From contig NZ_KI912155.1 in assembly GCF_000517125.1 (NCBI RefSeq), positions 1,302,107-1,360,823 of the forward strand: DNA of 58,717 nucleotides, in the 5' to 3' direction. Below are positions 45,849 to 57,677 of the stretch, piece after piece. The position numbers and the translations under genes were made by a program. Source of the DNA: Arthrobacter sp. MA-N2 (GTDB lineage: Bacteria; Actinomycetota; Actinomycetes; Actinomycetales; Micrococcaceae). Under the pieces are notes generated by a model. That model was not told the DNA's origin. It saw only the letters and a list, made by a program, of their open reading frames with translations, and searched no databases. Positions within the stretch are counted from its first letter, which is position 1. The number at the start of each line of letters is the position of its first letter.

Positions 45849-46760
45849 TCAGCCCACCAAGGCTTCACGCCAGCTGCGCAGGAATGCGCCCCCGGCGTCG
45901 TCATGAATGACGTCCTCGCCGAGGCCGAGGTCTGTGGCTGTAAGAACATCGTAGGGCTTGTTGGGCACCCCGTCCGCTGGGCGGACGTCGATGTGCTTGA
46001 CGTTGTGGCCATTGTGGTGGAGCCAATCGGCCATCGCGTAGTCGGTGCGCGAATCGCCCACCGTCCGCCAGGCCTTCGGGGTGATGCCCTGGGCGGCAAG
46101 GAGTTCCACCGCGCGGCTGGCACCGAGATCCTTGCCGAGCCGGATCGACTCGATGTCCGTCGAGATGATGGTGGGATCCAAGCGGTAGTCGGCAGCGTCG
46201 TCGGACCCTGGCGCGTGGTGGTCCAGGAGCGTGGCGGAGAGCCCGTGCCGGCCCATGAGCTCCAAGGCATCGGCGTCGAAGAGCCTCTGCTCGGCCAGAT
46301 AGTCCTCGTTGGGGACGTCCAGATGCTGTTCGATGGACACCATGGCCCGCTTTGTCTCGTCGAAGAACATGTGCGTCGCATAGTCCTCCGCCACCATACG
46401 GCGGACGTCGTCTCCGTAGGCTTTCGGAACGGCAAGTTCATGGTCCACATGGATGGGTCCCGGACCGCCCGAGGTGTAGCTGAACCACACGGCGCCTTTT
46501 TCGCAGACCGCGTGGACCACGATTCCTGCGGGCATCCCGGCGGCGATCATGGGCACCATGACCTGTTCGCGGATGAAAGTGTCTGAGCGGCCCGTGTTAA
46601 AAAGGACAGGGATGCCGGCGGATGCCAAACTCACGAGATCGGCGATGATTGCCGGCCTCACGTCACGCGTCACGGGACTCGCGACGGGACCGTCGATGTC
46701 GAGGAGGAGCGCGAGGGCGGGAGCGGCCGGATGCGTGGTACCGGGCGTTGAAGCAGTCAT
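45849..46760 (-). CDS. HAD-superfamily hydrolase (Cof-type)
   Basis: 303 aa. Motif I LLLDIDGPV (nucleophile Asp and general acid Asp), motif II FNTGRS, and C-terminal motif IV VGDSRTDYAM. The cap region is of the Cof/phosphomannomutase-like type. It may dephosphorylate a sugar phosphate for the Stealth transferase next door, a link based on position only. Confidence 0.82.
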   Translation of the reverse strand: MTASTPGTTHPAAPALALLLDIDGPVASPVTRDVRPAIIADLVSLASAGIPVLFNTGRSDTFIREQVMVPMIAAGMPAGIVVHAVCEKGAVWFSYTSGGPGPIHVDHELAVPKAYGDDVRRMVAEDYATHMFFDETKRAMVSIEQHLDVPNEDYLAEQRLFDADALELMGRHGLSATLLDHHAPGSDDAADYRLDPTIISTDIESIRLGKDLGASRAVELLAAQGITPKAWRTVGDSRTDYAMADWLHHNGHNVKHIDVRPADGVPNKPYDVLTATDLGLGEDVIHDDAGGAFLRSWREALVG

Positions 46761-46923
46761 GCTTCCATTCTCTCAGTCCCGCGCCGGGAAGCAGCGGTGT
46801 GACAGACGACGGCGGCAGGGTTCCGGCGGGTGCCGACCGTGAATCGCCGCAGATGCTTTCTCGGCCGCCATCATCCAGCACTCCACGGACGGTAGGGTTT
46901 CGCTGAGTCGATGAAGCTCCTGG

Positions 46924-47405
46924 TCATGACCGCTCAGCCGGGGTTGGCGTGTTCCTCCTCCTGGGAACAACAGCGAGAAGGATGTTTTGACCGGCCTTGA
47001 CCCATTGGGCTATCTGCTCGATGCTGACTTTCTGCTCGGGGATGAGGATGGCGTGCGCGCCGGCTGCCATCCCGGCGTGCAGGGCGATCCAGCCCACGTG
47101 CCGGCCCATGACCTCCACGATCATGCAGCGGTGGTGCGATTCTCCGGTGGTGCGTAGCCGGTCCAGGGCCTCGGTGGCGATTTGGACGGCGGTGTCGAAA
47201 CCGAAGGTGTAGTCCGTGGCGTCAAGGTCGTTGTCCACTGTCTTGGGAACGCCGACGATCTTCAGTCCGGCGTCGGTCAGGCGTTTGGCCGCGGCCAGGG
47301 TGCCTTCCCCGCCGATGGCGATGATCGCCTCATGTGGGCCTTGATGACCTCGGGGCCGCCGCCGTTCTCGAACGGGTTGGTGCGGGAGGTGCCAAGGATG
47401 GTTCC
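46924..47405 (-). pseudogene. pfkA: 6-phosphofructokinase remnant
   Basis: Central part of an ATP-dependent PFK, cut at both ends. The 5' piece [16 protein letters not shown] is out of frame with the following [17 protein letters not shown], and about a dozen residues are missing between them. The rest includes [23 protein letters not shown] and [15 protein letters not shown]. After QIAQWVKAG the sequence leaves the family ([14 protein letters not shown]) and stops. Catalytic residues remain, but a working enzyme of about 340 aa is impossible. Confidence 0.85.
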
Positions 47406-47408
47406 GCC

Positions 47409-47444
47409 CTGCCAGGCCCGGGGGAGTACCCCCGGGCCTGGCAG
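47409..47444 (-). terminator. Terminator after the cupin gene
   Basis: CTGCCAGGCCCGGGGG and CCCCCGGGCCTGGCAG form a 16-bp perfect stem with a 4-nt loop, 15 bp past the cupin stop. It abuts the PFK remnant, marking a junction. Confidence 0.85.
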
Positions 47445-47459
47445 GCAGAGTTTTGGCGG

Positions 47460-47822
47460 TCAGGGCGTGAAGATCACAAAGAACTTTCTGATCCGTTCCT
47501 GGATCTCCCAGGTGCCTCGCCACCCGATGGGAAAGAAGCCGGCGGTTCCGGCCTCCAGTGTGACCGGTTCACCGCCGTCCTCAGTGACCACCATGCGCCC
47601 TTCAAGGACGTGAATCACCTCACCGCGCTCCAGAAACTCCCACCGCGAGAGGCCGGGTTCGGCCTCCCAGACCCCGGAGAGGATGCGGGAGTCTTCGCTG
47701 GTGAAGGGAATGGAAATTCTTGTTGGAATCTCGTCGCCTAGCACCTCGGCCAGGGGAGGGCCGAGCAGGGACTCGTCTAGCTCCCCTGCGAAGAGCTCTG
47801 CGGGTTGGAAGGTTTTGCTCAT
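47460..47822 (-). CDS. Cupin-domain protein (EutQ/ureidoglycine-hydrolase-like)
   Basis: 120 aa. One cupin barrel: [59 protein letters not shown], of the DUF861 type with Trp-rich edges. The metal site is incomplete (Glu-His in GEVIHVLEG). Substrate unknown. It lies between pfkA and gap remnants, so it may have been inserted or spared when a larger locus decayed. Confidence 0.75.
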   Translation of the reverse strand: MSKTFQPAELFAGELDESLLGPPLAEVLGDEIPTRISIPFTSEDSRILSGVWEAEPGLSRWEFLERGEVIHVLEGRMVVTEDGGEPVTLEAGTAGFFPIGWRGTWEIQERIRKFFVIFTP

Positions 47823-47943
47823 TGGATTTACCTTTCTGCTGCTGCCCGCCGGTGACGACTCCGGCGGGCAGGTGGTGATGGCCGCGGCTCGGTTAAGCAG
47901 CGGTGGAATTTACCCCGGGGCGGCAAGCACCGACATGGCCCAC

Positions 47944-48103
47944 TCAACGACATCCGTGGCCGAGTTCGTTGTCGTACCAGACGTAGAGGACCACGTTTTT
48001 GTCGTTGGAGATGGTGGCCAGGCCGTCAACGATGCCTGCACGACGCGAGCCGACGAAGTCCGTGGAGACCACCTCGGGGGAGTTGATGTAGTCGATCTGC
48101 CCA
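47944..48103 (-). pseudogene. gap: Glyceraldehyde-3-phosphate dehydrogenase C-terminal remnant
   Basis: The frame encodes IDYINSPEVVSTDFVGSRRAG, IVDGLATISNDKNVVLYVWYDNELGHGCR and then stops (TGA at 47944-47946). This is the C-terminal catalytic-domain end of a GAPDH; the usual NE(W/F)GYS is altered to NELGHG and the rest of the gene is gone. It ends at the boundary of the inverted duplication (48118). The rest of 47823-48117 holds nothing else. Confidence 0.8.
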
Positions 48104-48122
48104 GGCGGCTAGCCTGCAGTTG

Positions 48123-49556
<1,434 letters not shown>

Positions 49557-49669
49557 CTAGTGCGCGACGCTGTGGGTTGCCACGCGCCAAGCCGGCACTC
49601 AGACAGGTGCCGCCTGCGGTAGCGGGTGATGCTTTTGGTACCCGGCCATACAGCCGGGCGAGTTCGCTC

Positions 49670-50047
49670 TTACGGGGCGAAGGTGCGGTCGCCGGTGAAG
49701 AACCCCAGGCCGTACTCGGGGGTCTCGAACTTGACTGTGGTTCCCTTCGGGAAGAACAGGACGTCGCGCTCCTTTGCGTGCGTGACTTCGCCTGTGGTTT
49801 CGTCGGTGAGGATGAACTCGCCCTTGATGACGACCTTCATTTCGTCGTAGGTGTACGTGTACACCAACGGCTCGGAAGCCTTCAGCTCGAAGAATCCGGC
49901 GCACATGACCGAGCCTTCGGGGTTGTGGAGGGAGTCACCGATGGCAGCAACGGTCCCTGGCTCGTTCATCGGCGGCAGGCCCAAATAACCGCCAACTACC
50001 TTGTGGATGGATCCGGCCTTACTCAGTGTTCCTACAACGGTTTCCAT
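49670..50047 (-). CDS. Small cupin protein, copy A
   Basis: 125 aa from ATG 50047 with AAAGGAGAAACAA upstream; a longer frame to 50236 has no ribosome site and its extra sequence is outside the duplicated arm. It is EutQ-like: YTYTYDEMKVVIKGEFILTDETTGEVTHAKERDVLFFPKGTTVKF. It lies 146 bp before the FMO gene in the same direction and is duplicated with it, so a shared function is likely, perhaps binding the same small amine. No enzyme activity can be assigned. Confidence 0.85.
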   Translation of the reverse strand: METVVGTLSKAGSIHKVVGGYLGLPPMNEPGTVAAIGDSLHNPEGSVMCAGFFELKASEPLVYTYTYDEMKVVIKGEFILTDETTGEVTHAKERDVLFFPKGTTVKFETPEYGLGFFTGDRTFAP

Positions 50048-50260
50048 TTGTTTCTCCTTTGAAAATGGTGCTGGGAATGGTTCGTCAGAACTGTGTGCTT
50101 TGGCGCGTGTGAGGCTGCGCAACATCTTGGTTGGAACTCCCGGATAGCTCGGGGCGATTGTCTGCAACCTGACATTCTCTAGCCTCAAGAAGGTCAGCCA
50201 GCTCAGCCCCAAGTGCGGCGGTGTGATGCCAGTCACTTATGATTCGTTCCACAAACTTTC

Positions 50261-50283
50261 ACATGAACACTCGTATAAGTCAA
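50261..50283 (-). promoter_or_regulatory. Promoter/operator block upstream of arm A
   Basis: Read on the minus strand: TTGACTTATACGAGTGTTCA plus TGT. It repeats with 2 mismatches on the plus strand at 50636-50658, so the two point away from each other. TTGACT is a good -35 box; ACGAGTGTTC may be a TetR-type half-site. Next to it, ACAGAA-GT-TTCTGT at about 50294-50307 is another dyad. Confidence 0.6.
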
Positions 50284-50635
50284 CCGTCCTAAACAGAAGT
50301 TTCTGTCTAGAACATCGAGGCTCGCAAGGATTTGAAAAGCGCGGCCGCGAGGAGGAGGTTCCCGGGCCCGATGACAGGCATCGGGTGTTGCCGCCCGCGC
50401 TGACATTGAGTCCCGTGCATTAGCCATGGCGCGCGAGGACCCTCCGTTGCGAGCTTTCCCGTGACCTGCAACTTCAATACCGGAGGCAGGTGAGGGTAGA
50501 CGCATACTGCCGTTTCTTGTGGTCTCCCAAATAGGCAGGGTCCGCGCTGGAGCACCCGCGCCTGCTGCGTGTGCCCTGCATGTTGAGGCGATCGGATGAC
50601 GCTGGGCAAGGTAATAGAAACTGTGTTTTGAACAC

Positions 50636-50681
50636 TTGACTTATACAAGCGTTCATGTCACAGTATTTTGAACAAGCGTTC
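50636..50681 (+). promoter_or_regulatory. Promoter/operator block in the spacer, plus strand
   Basis: TTGACTTATACAAGCGTTCA plus TGT at 50636-50658 matches the minus-strand block at 50261-50283. A further ACAAGCGTTC follows at 50672-50681 inside GAAC-AAGC-GTTC, a perfect dyad. This looks like a promoter with tandem regulator sites facing the arm B genes. Confidence 0.6.
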
Positions 50682-50809
50682 GTGATGTGCGTCACACACA
50701 AACACGCAGGTCCCTCCACCTTTTCTATCGGCATGGTGTCGCGGATGATCCCGGGAGCTCCAGCCCCAGAGCCATTCGGTTCGTACTTCGGATTCAGAAA
50801 GAGAAAGTC

Positions 50810-50953
50810 ATGACTCGTGAAGAGGCTTACGCACGGTGCCCCGCGGATTCATACGTCGAGTTCTACGGCGGCCAGTGGCTCATCGTGCCGTTCGCACCCG
50901 TTGAGCAACCACACTTCTTCGTTTGTTCACCACGGAGTGTCCGAGCTCTATAG
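50810..50953 (+). CDS. Small protein of unknown function in the spacer
   Basis: 47 aa from ATG 50810, with AGAAAG upstream; the frame extends upstream to 50687 but without a better start. Composition is protein-like (MTREEAYARCPADSYVEFYG, GQWLIVPFAPVEQPHFF). It lies 130 bp downstream of the plus-strand promoter block. No family recognised. The stretch 50094-50809 before it otherwise holds only the promoter blocks. Confidence 0.45.
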   Translation: MTREEAYARCPADSYVEFYGGQWLIVPFAPVEQPHFFVCSPRSVRAL

Positions 50954-50965
50954 AGGGAACCTGGA

Positions 50966-51116
50966 ATGACAATGACGGATGCAATTAGCTAACAGAATGG
51001 AACACCACGACCACCCTCCTTGAGTCCATCGACATTTACGTCGCTAGCCGGCGCGCTTTGGATGAGCGCCTTGATGAAGCCGTGAAGAACCTCCAGGCAA
51101 GTTTCCGTTCGGAATA
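50966..51116 (+). pseudogene. Possible broken small gene
   Basis: A start MTMTDAIS runs into a TAA after 8 codons, but a second frame beginning at EWNTTTTLLESIDIYVAS continues RRALDERLDEAVKNLQASF to a TAA. The second part has an amphipathic, helix-forming character. The two could be one small gene broken by a nonsense or frameshift change; chance is also possible. Confidence 0.3.
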
Positions 51117-51464
51117 ACGCGCGAAGTTATGCGCTAAGTGGCCCCTATGCAAGGGGGTCCGCCTTTACCGTGACAACAGGCGGAGGGTCATAGCGAGCCT
51201 CATGTATCGCGGGTGAGGCTCTCAGGACCGGACCCTTTGGCATCAAAGTGGAAAACTGTCGCCGAGTCTTCGGCCCGTTTCTTGATTGAGCATTCCCCCT
51301 TATTCATATGCCCGAGGCTTTCATCGCGCTAGGAGTGGTCGCCTACCGTGCAGATCCAAAAATCTCCGATTTGCAAGCGATGTCCTAGGAGTCCGATCGG
51401 GCTGCTCAGCTGCTATCCGGCCACTCCCATATCCCCCCCAAGAATGACAGTTCTGTCGAAGATG
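51117..51464. other. Non-coding part of the spacer
   Basis: 348 bp with no convincing gene or RNA. Its right end meets arm B abruptly at 51465. Some short open frames exist but lack ribosome sites and protein-like composition. Confidence 0.5.
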
Positions 51465-51510
51465 CAGTTCTGACGAACCATTCCCAGCACCATTTTCAAA
51501 GGAGAAACAA

Positions 51511-51888
51511 ATGGAAACCGTTGTAGGAACACTGAGTAAGGCCGGATCCATCCACAAGGTAGTTGGCGGTTATTTGGGCCTGCCGCCGATGAACGAGCCA
51601 GGGACCGTTGCTGCCATCGGTGACTCCCTCCACAACCCCGAAGGCTCGGTCATGTGCGCCGGATTCTTCGAGCTGAAGGCTTCCGAGCCGTTGGTGTACA
51701 CGTACACCTACGACGAAATGAAGGTCGTCATCAAGGGCGAATTCATCCTCACCGACGAAACCACAGGCGAAGTCACGCACGCAAAGGAGCGCGACGTCCT
51801 GTTCTTCCCGAAGGGAACCACAGTCAAGTTCGAGACCCCCGAGTACGGCCTGGGGTTCTTCACCGGCGACCGCACCTTCGCCCCGTAA
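51511..51888 (+). CDS. Small cupin protein, copy B
   Basis: Same 125-aa product as 49670-50047, with the same ribosome site. The DNA differs from copy A by at least one synonymous base (GAA for GAG in KGEFIL). Its upstream DNA beyond 51465 differs from copy A, so it may be expressed differently or only from the distant plus-strand block at 50636. Confidence 0.85.
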   Translation: METVVGTLSKAGSIHKVVGGYLGLPPMNEPGTVAAIGDSLHNPEGSVMCAGFFELKASEPLVYTYTYDEMKVVIKGEFILTDETTGEVTHAKERDVLFFPKGTTVKFETPEYGLGFFTGDRTFAP

Positions 51889-52001
51889 GAGCGAACTCGC
51901 CCGGCTGTATGGCCGGGTACCAAAAGCATCACCCGCTACCGCAGGCGGCACCTGTCTGAGTGCCGGCTTGGCGCGTGGCAACCCACAGCGTCGCGCACTA
52001 G

Positions 52002-53435
<1,434 letters not shown>

Positions 53436-53524
53436 CAACTGGCGCCATGCAGCCAATCGACGTTTTAAGAAAATGATCCGTGCTCTTAGATAAAGTAATG
53501 GCAGCAGGACAATTCCTGCGGGAT

Positions 53525-53569
53525 CCACCGGGGGACCTGCACACATTAACGTGCTAGGTCCCCCGGTGG
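53525..53569 (+). terminator. Terminator after tmm copy B
   Basis: CCACCGGGGGACCT and AGGTCCCCCGGTGG form a 14-bp stem, extended by GCAC/GTGC with one bulge, around an 8-nt loop. The rest of 53441-53781 is a gap that must hold the tetR promoter. Confidence 0.85.
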
Positions 53570-53781
53570 GCCTCACACCCAGTGCGGCTACCAATGTGAG
53601 TGCTCGATGCCTTTGAGGCCGATGTCGTCAACTCGCGGTGGATTGGAAAACGGGTGCGGTATGTGAGGTGCGTGAACAGCCTGATCGGGACGCCCGTTCC
53701 AGTCAATGGTTCAAACGATGCAAAAGCGCTACCCTTAAGAAGGGTCCTTGCCGGGGAGGCCCCGAGACTGGAGAGTGAATT

Positions 53782-54369
53782 ATGCGGGTACCGTCAGCAG
53801 AACGAAAAGAACAGCTAATCGCCGCGACCGTAGAACTTATGAGGCGTGAGGGCGTTCAGTCGGTAACCATGCGGGCCATTGCAAAGGAAGCGAACGCACC
53901 GCTGGCCGCCGCGCATTACAACTTCGCTGACAAAGACGATCTCATGGAAGCAGCCGCGCGGGCGTGGTTGAAGAACCTGGGCCGGTTTTCCCGTGACCTC
54001 CCGATTCACTTGGGACTTCGTAAGACCGTGGAACAAGTAGCCGAAGGCTACTGGCGCTCACTGGAGGAAGAGCCGGCAAGCCTACTTGCTGAATTCGAAC
54101 TTATCTTGTGGGCAACACGTAATGCCCCCGGCAGCCCCGTGGCGGCAAAGATTTATCCCGCCTATGAGGTGGAACTGGGAAATATGTTCTCTGCTGCGGC
54201 GAAAAGCGACGGTGAAGAGTGCCGAATAGGCATTCCAGCCCTGGTCAGGTCATTTCTGATGATCTATGACGGGGCAGCAATTCAATACATTACCGACCCG
54301 AATGCTGCGGATCATCGCGCCAACTTCTTTATGATGGTTGATGCACTTCTTGCCAAGGCCGGCCTTTAA
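53782..54369 (+). CDS. TetR-family regulator
   Basis: 195 aa from ATG 53782 (GGAGAG upstream). The N-terminal HTH is AATVELMRREGVQSVTMRAIAKEANAPLAAAHYNFADKDDL; the ligand domain has no recognised signature. It is the only regulator near the two tmm-cupin pairs and is a candidate to bind the ACRAGYGTTC motifs at 50261-50283 and 50644-50681. That link is inference. Confidence 0.88.
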   Translation: MRVPSAERKEQLIAATVELMRREGVQSVTMRAIAKEANAPLAAAHYNFADKDDLMEAAARAWLKNLGRFSRDLPIHLGLRKTVEQVAEGYWRSLEEEPASLLAEFELILWATRNAPGSPVAAKIYPAYEVELGNMFSAAAKSDGEECRIGIPALVRSFLMIYDGAAIQYITDPNAADHRANFFMMVDALLAKAGL

Positions 54370-54385
54370 CCCTGCTGACAGGGCT

Positions 54386-54579
54386 ATTGAACTTCTCGTG
54401 TCCACGTTGAAGTCCTTCTGCGACGCGAAGGACTTTCCCGGCAGGAACGAGGTTTCCAGAGACCGGTTCGTCCGTTCCACGCCGCCCTTGCTCTCCGGAT
54501 CATAGAGCTTGTCCGGTACGGTCCTGGTCCGGAACACCATGGCCGAACGCCAGACCCAGGCGCGAAGGTGGTCCTGCAC
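54386..54579 (-). pseudogene. IS21-type transposase (istA) remnant
   Basis: The minus-strand frame includes DKLYDPESKGGVERTNRSLE and TSFLPGKSFASQKDFN, a signature of IstA integrase C-terminal cores. It has no start, and the rest of istA and all of istB are absent. The second ISL3 copy lies just beyond it. Confidence 0.8.
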
Positions 54580-54606
54580 CGACAGCTAGGAGCGCTTCAG
54601 ATAAGC

Positions 54607-56053
54607 GGCTCTCCGTGGTTCGTGGTGAAACGGATTCCGTGTCTTGAGAGCTGAAGGGCTCGTAGCCCTGCTGTGATGGATGTTCTCTACGCATTCATCA
54701 AGAGTCAGGAGCTACGAGCCTTGATCGAGCCTACTTCCCCGCGCCCCGATGCTGCCACCGCCCTGTTCAATCTGCCCGACTACCGCGTCACCGATACTGA
54801 GGTCCTCGCTTTCGGGCAGCGGCGGGTCCGCGTCGAAGCCACGGCCGAGGCCGGGTGCCCGTGCTGTGGCGTCATCAGTACCCGCGTGCATTCACGCCGG
54901 CCCCAACGCCTGCGTGACATCCCTGTGGCCGGCCCGGTCGAAGTGATCTGGTCCAAGCGGAGATTCTTCTGCGATGAGTATCTGTGCCCGCGGCGGACGT
55001 TCGCGGAGGAGACTGCCCAGGTGCCGCGCCGCGCCCGGTCCACCCGCCGGCTTCGCGATGCCCTCGTGTCCGCCGTCATTGGATCCGGAAGGGCCGCCGC
55101 GGAAGCGGCCGCATCGTTCGGCGTCTCATGGTGGCTGGTCCAGCGGGCCCTGGATTCCGCGGCGCTGACACTGCCCGATGTCGACGGCCTGGCGCCACGG
55201 ATGCTCGGCATCGATGAACACCGCTACCGGTCCGTGCGGTTCTTCCGGGATCCCGAAACGAACGCCTGGAAACGGTACGAACCCTGGATGACGACTATTG
55301 TCGATCTGGACAGCGGACAAGTGCTCGGGATCGTGGACGGGCGTGACAGTGAGGGCGTCGGGGACTGGCTGTTCGCCCGGCCGCTGCAGTGGCGTCTGGG
55401 GGTGCAGGTCGTCGCGATCGACCCGTCAGCGGCTTTCCGCAAGGCACTGCGGATGTGGCTCCCGCGCACAGCAATCTCGGTCGACGCGTTCCATTTGGTC
55501 AAGCTCGGCAACGACATGCTCACCGAAGTCCGGCAACGACTCACCCACCAGGTCCACGGCCGGCGGGGACGCTCCATCGATCCGGTCTGGGCCAACCGAC
55601 GGCTGCTCTTGCGCGGCGCCGACACGCTCTCGGACCGGGCACGGAAAAGACTCAGCACCGTGTTCGCCACCGACGACGCCACCGGGAAGCTGCAGACTGC
55701 GTGGTTGGTCAAAGAACAGCTCCGGACGCTGCTCGCCACCGGGTCTCTTGCCGACGCGGCCGCGGCGAAAGACCACCTGAAGGAACTGGTCGAACGAGCC
55801 GCGCAGCCGGAAACGAACCGGCTCTGGCGCACGATCTGCCGGTGGTGGAAAGAAATCGAAGTCCTCATTGTCACCGGTGCGACCACCGCGAAAGTAGAAG
55901 CCAACAACACAGCCATCAAACACATCAAACGGACAGGCCGGGGATTCACCAACGCACGCAACTACAAAACGCGTATCCTGTTGCGCAGTGCCGCCAAAAC
56001 AGCGGCATGAACATCCATCACGGCAGAACAATCACCACGAACCGTGAAGAGCC
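54607..56053 (+). mobile_element. ISL3-type insertion sequence, copy 2 (1,447 bp)
   Basis: Same length, ends and encoded protein as copy 1 but in the opposite orientation. It has its own perfect 8-bp target duplication AGATAAGC at 54599-54606 and 56054-56061, so it arrived by transposition, not by recombination with copy 1. It sits within degenerate IS DNA. Confidence 0.96.
54673..56010 (+). CDS. ISL3-family transposase, copy 2
   Basis: 445 aa, identical in translation to the product of 12223-13560, with the same zinc finger, HTH and DDE core. GTG 54673 or ATG 54676 is the start. Apparently functional. Confidence 0.95.
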   Translation: MMDVLYAFIKSQELRALIEPTSPRPDAATALFNLPDYRVTDTEVLAFGQRRVRVEATAEAGCPCCGVISTRVHSRRPQRLRDIPVAGPVEVIWSKRRFFCDEYLCPRRTFAEETAQVPRRARSTRRLRDALVSAVIGSGRAAAEAAASFGVSWWLVQRALDSAALTLPDVDGLAPRMLGIDEHRYRSVRFFRDPETNAWKRYEPWMTTIVDLDSGQVLGIVDGRDSEGVGDWLFARPLQWRLGVQVVAIDPSAAFRKALRMWLPRTAISVDAFHLVKLGNDMLTEVRQRLTHQVHGRRGRSIDPVWANRRLLLRGADTLSDRARKRLSTVFATDDATGKLQTAWLVKEQLRTLLATGSLADAAAAKDHLKELVERAAQPETNRLWRTICRWWKEIEVLIVTGATTAKVEANNTAIKHIKRTGRGFTNARNYKTRILLRSAAKTAA

Positions 56054-56199
56054 AGATAAGCACAGTGGCACTGGGCCTGGTCCGGAACTCATAACTGATC
56101 CAGCCTGCTGAGTCCGCCGGCAATGCTCCGGCCGGATCTTGGCCCCGATTTTCCTGAACCACGTCGCACACACGGATTAGCCGATGCGCTCCGCGAGCA

Positions 56200-56640
56200 C
56201 CTTTGCCGATATCCACGGATTCTCCCTCAAACAGCGCCACGCTGACCGTCCCGACCGCCCTCGATCCGGGGTCTGCTGCGCCCGAATAGAGGCATTTCAG
56301 GGGTGCCTGCTCCTGGAGAAAATACCCCGGGCCCTGACCGCGCGCCGGTAGCGGGCGTTGACGGATTCGATGGCATTGGTGCAGCAAATGACCCGCCGGA
56401 CTTCGACGTCGGTAGTCCAAGGAACGGCACGAACTCGCTCAATCCGTTCTCCCACAGCCGGATGATCGCCGGATGGGCCGGGTGCCGTTGCGTGAGTTGG
56501 CGGTGACCTTGGCCGCCGCGTCGTGACTTTCATAACCGAGGTGCTCGGTCAGTTCCTCGTCCAGGGCGGTCTGAATGACGGTCTTGGTCAACTGCTTGAG
56601 CAGCCTCGAGTGTTCCGGCCATATCGGGCTTCTCCCCGCC
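56200..56640 (-). pseudogene. IS256-type (mutator) transposase remnant
   Basis: Pieces in different minus-strand frames: TKTVIQTALDEELTEHLGYE near 56590-56530, then CCTNAIESVNARYRRAVRARG near 56390-56325, then EQAPLKCLY. The middle of the roughly 400-aa protein is deleted and frames are broken. The rest of 56054-56828 holds no gene. Confidence 0.75.
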
Positions 56641-56828
56641 AGGCTCAGCGCCCGGCGTGTCGAGCCGGATACGCCGTTATTTCCACAGCCCCACTTCCGG
56701 GGCGGACTGTCATGGGGAAATGATCTGCTTGGAACTGGTGGGGCCGATGAATTGTCCGATTGCCCCGCGATCTTATCAAGAGGTCAACAAACACCCTTGA
56801 TGTCCTCAGGAAAGCTGCCCTTATGTCT

Positions 56829-57530
56829 TTACGTAATCAGGGCAACGGACATGAGGGCCATGGCGGTGGCGCCGAGGGCTTCGAGGGCGTGTTCGGTGCG
56901 TGTGATTCGTTTGCGGGCACTAGCGTGGTGGGCGCCGGTTGTGGCGGTCCGGCGGTGGTGGAGAAGGAGGGTGAGGAAGGTTGCTGCGGCGGCGGTGAAG
57001 ACGAGGGTGAGCAGGAGAGCGGGAGTGTGGCTGAGGCCTGCCACGGCTGCTGCTGTTGTGTCGGGTGTGCTGACCTGCGCCGGGGTCATGCCGTGGTGGG
57101 TGGCCGGCATGGGCATTGACATCCCCTCTGCCGTTGCCTCGGCTTTTTGGTTTGCCGGGGCGGGGGTGGGTGAGTGGGTCATGAGGGCGAGCATGAGGGC
57201 TGCGCCGGCCATGGTGAGGGCGTGGTAGGCGCATTTGAGCCGGCCTTGGGCGGTGGTGCAGAGTGTTTTGAATTCGGGGCGGGCGACGGCTTGGATGGTG
57301 AACCAGAGGGCTGCGCCGGTGAGGACGGCGATTTGGGCCAGCAGGGTGGTGGGTGCGAGGTTCCAGAGCATGGCGGCCATCAGGATGTTCATGAGGGCGT
57401 GGAGGATGTTGTTGACCCGGTCTGTGTGGTGGCGGGTCCGTGCTGCTTGCAGGGCGTGGTAGCTTCCGCCCAGGAGCAGGGCGGCGGTGAGGGTCCAGGT
57501 AATGGCGGGGATGTTGAACACGTGGATCAC
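56829..57530 (-). CDS. DUF5134-type membrane protein
   Basis: 233 aa with about six membrane segments: ITWTLTAALLLGGSYHAL, MNILMAAMLWNL, TLLAQIAVLTGAALWFTI, a central one ending LALMTH, then a Met/His-rich loop (GMSMPMPATHHGM), and two near the C-terminus. The Met/His loop hints at copper or another soft metal, which is of interest beside a copper amine oxidase. The family has no known function. Confidence 0.75.
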   Translation of the reverse strand: MIHVFNIPAITWTLTAALLLGGSYHALQAARTRHHTDRVNNILHALMNILMAAMLWNLAPTTLLAQIAVLTGAALWFTIQAVARPEFKTLCTTAQGRLKCAYHALTMAGAALMLALMTHSPTPAPANQKAEATAEGMSMPMPATHHGMTPAQVSTPDTTAAAVAGLSHTPALLLTLVFTAAAATFLTLLLHHRRTATTGAHHASARKRITRTEHALEALGATAMALMSVALIT

Positions 57531-57677
57531 GCTCTCGCTGCTGGGTTTGGGTGAGGTATGGGTTCAGTCCCCGGTGCGGGTGTGGACAGCGCCGGGGACT
57601 GAAGATCGGGGAAAGGGGTGTGGTCCCCGGTGCGGGTGTGGAGGGCGCCGGGGACCACGGTTAGTGCTTGCTTGGCT

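Noticed and set aside
50048..50236. 63-residue N-terminal extension of the small cupin copy A
   Set aside because: Mostly outside the duplicated arm, absent from copy B, and the internal ATG has a perfect ribosome site.
53600..53818. 72-codon frame before tetR
   Set aside because: No ribosome site; overlaps the tetR start and lacks protein-like features.
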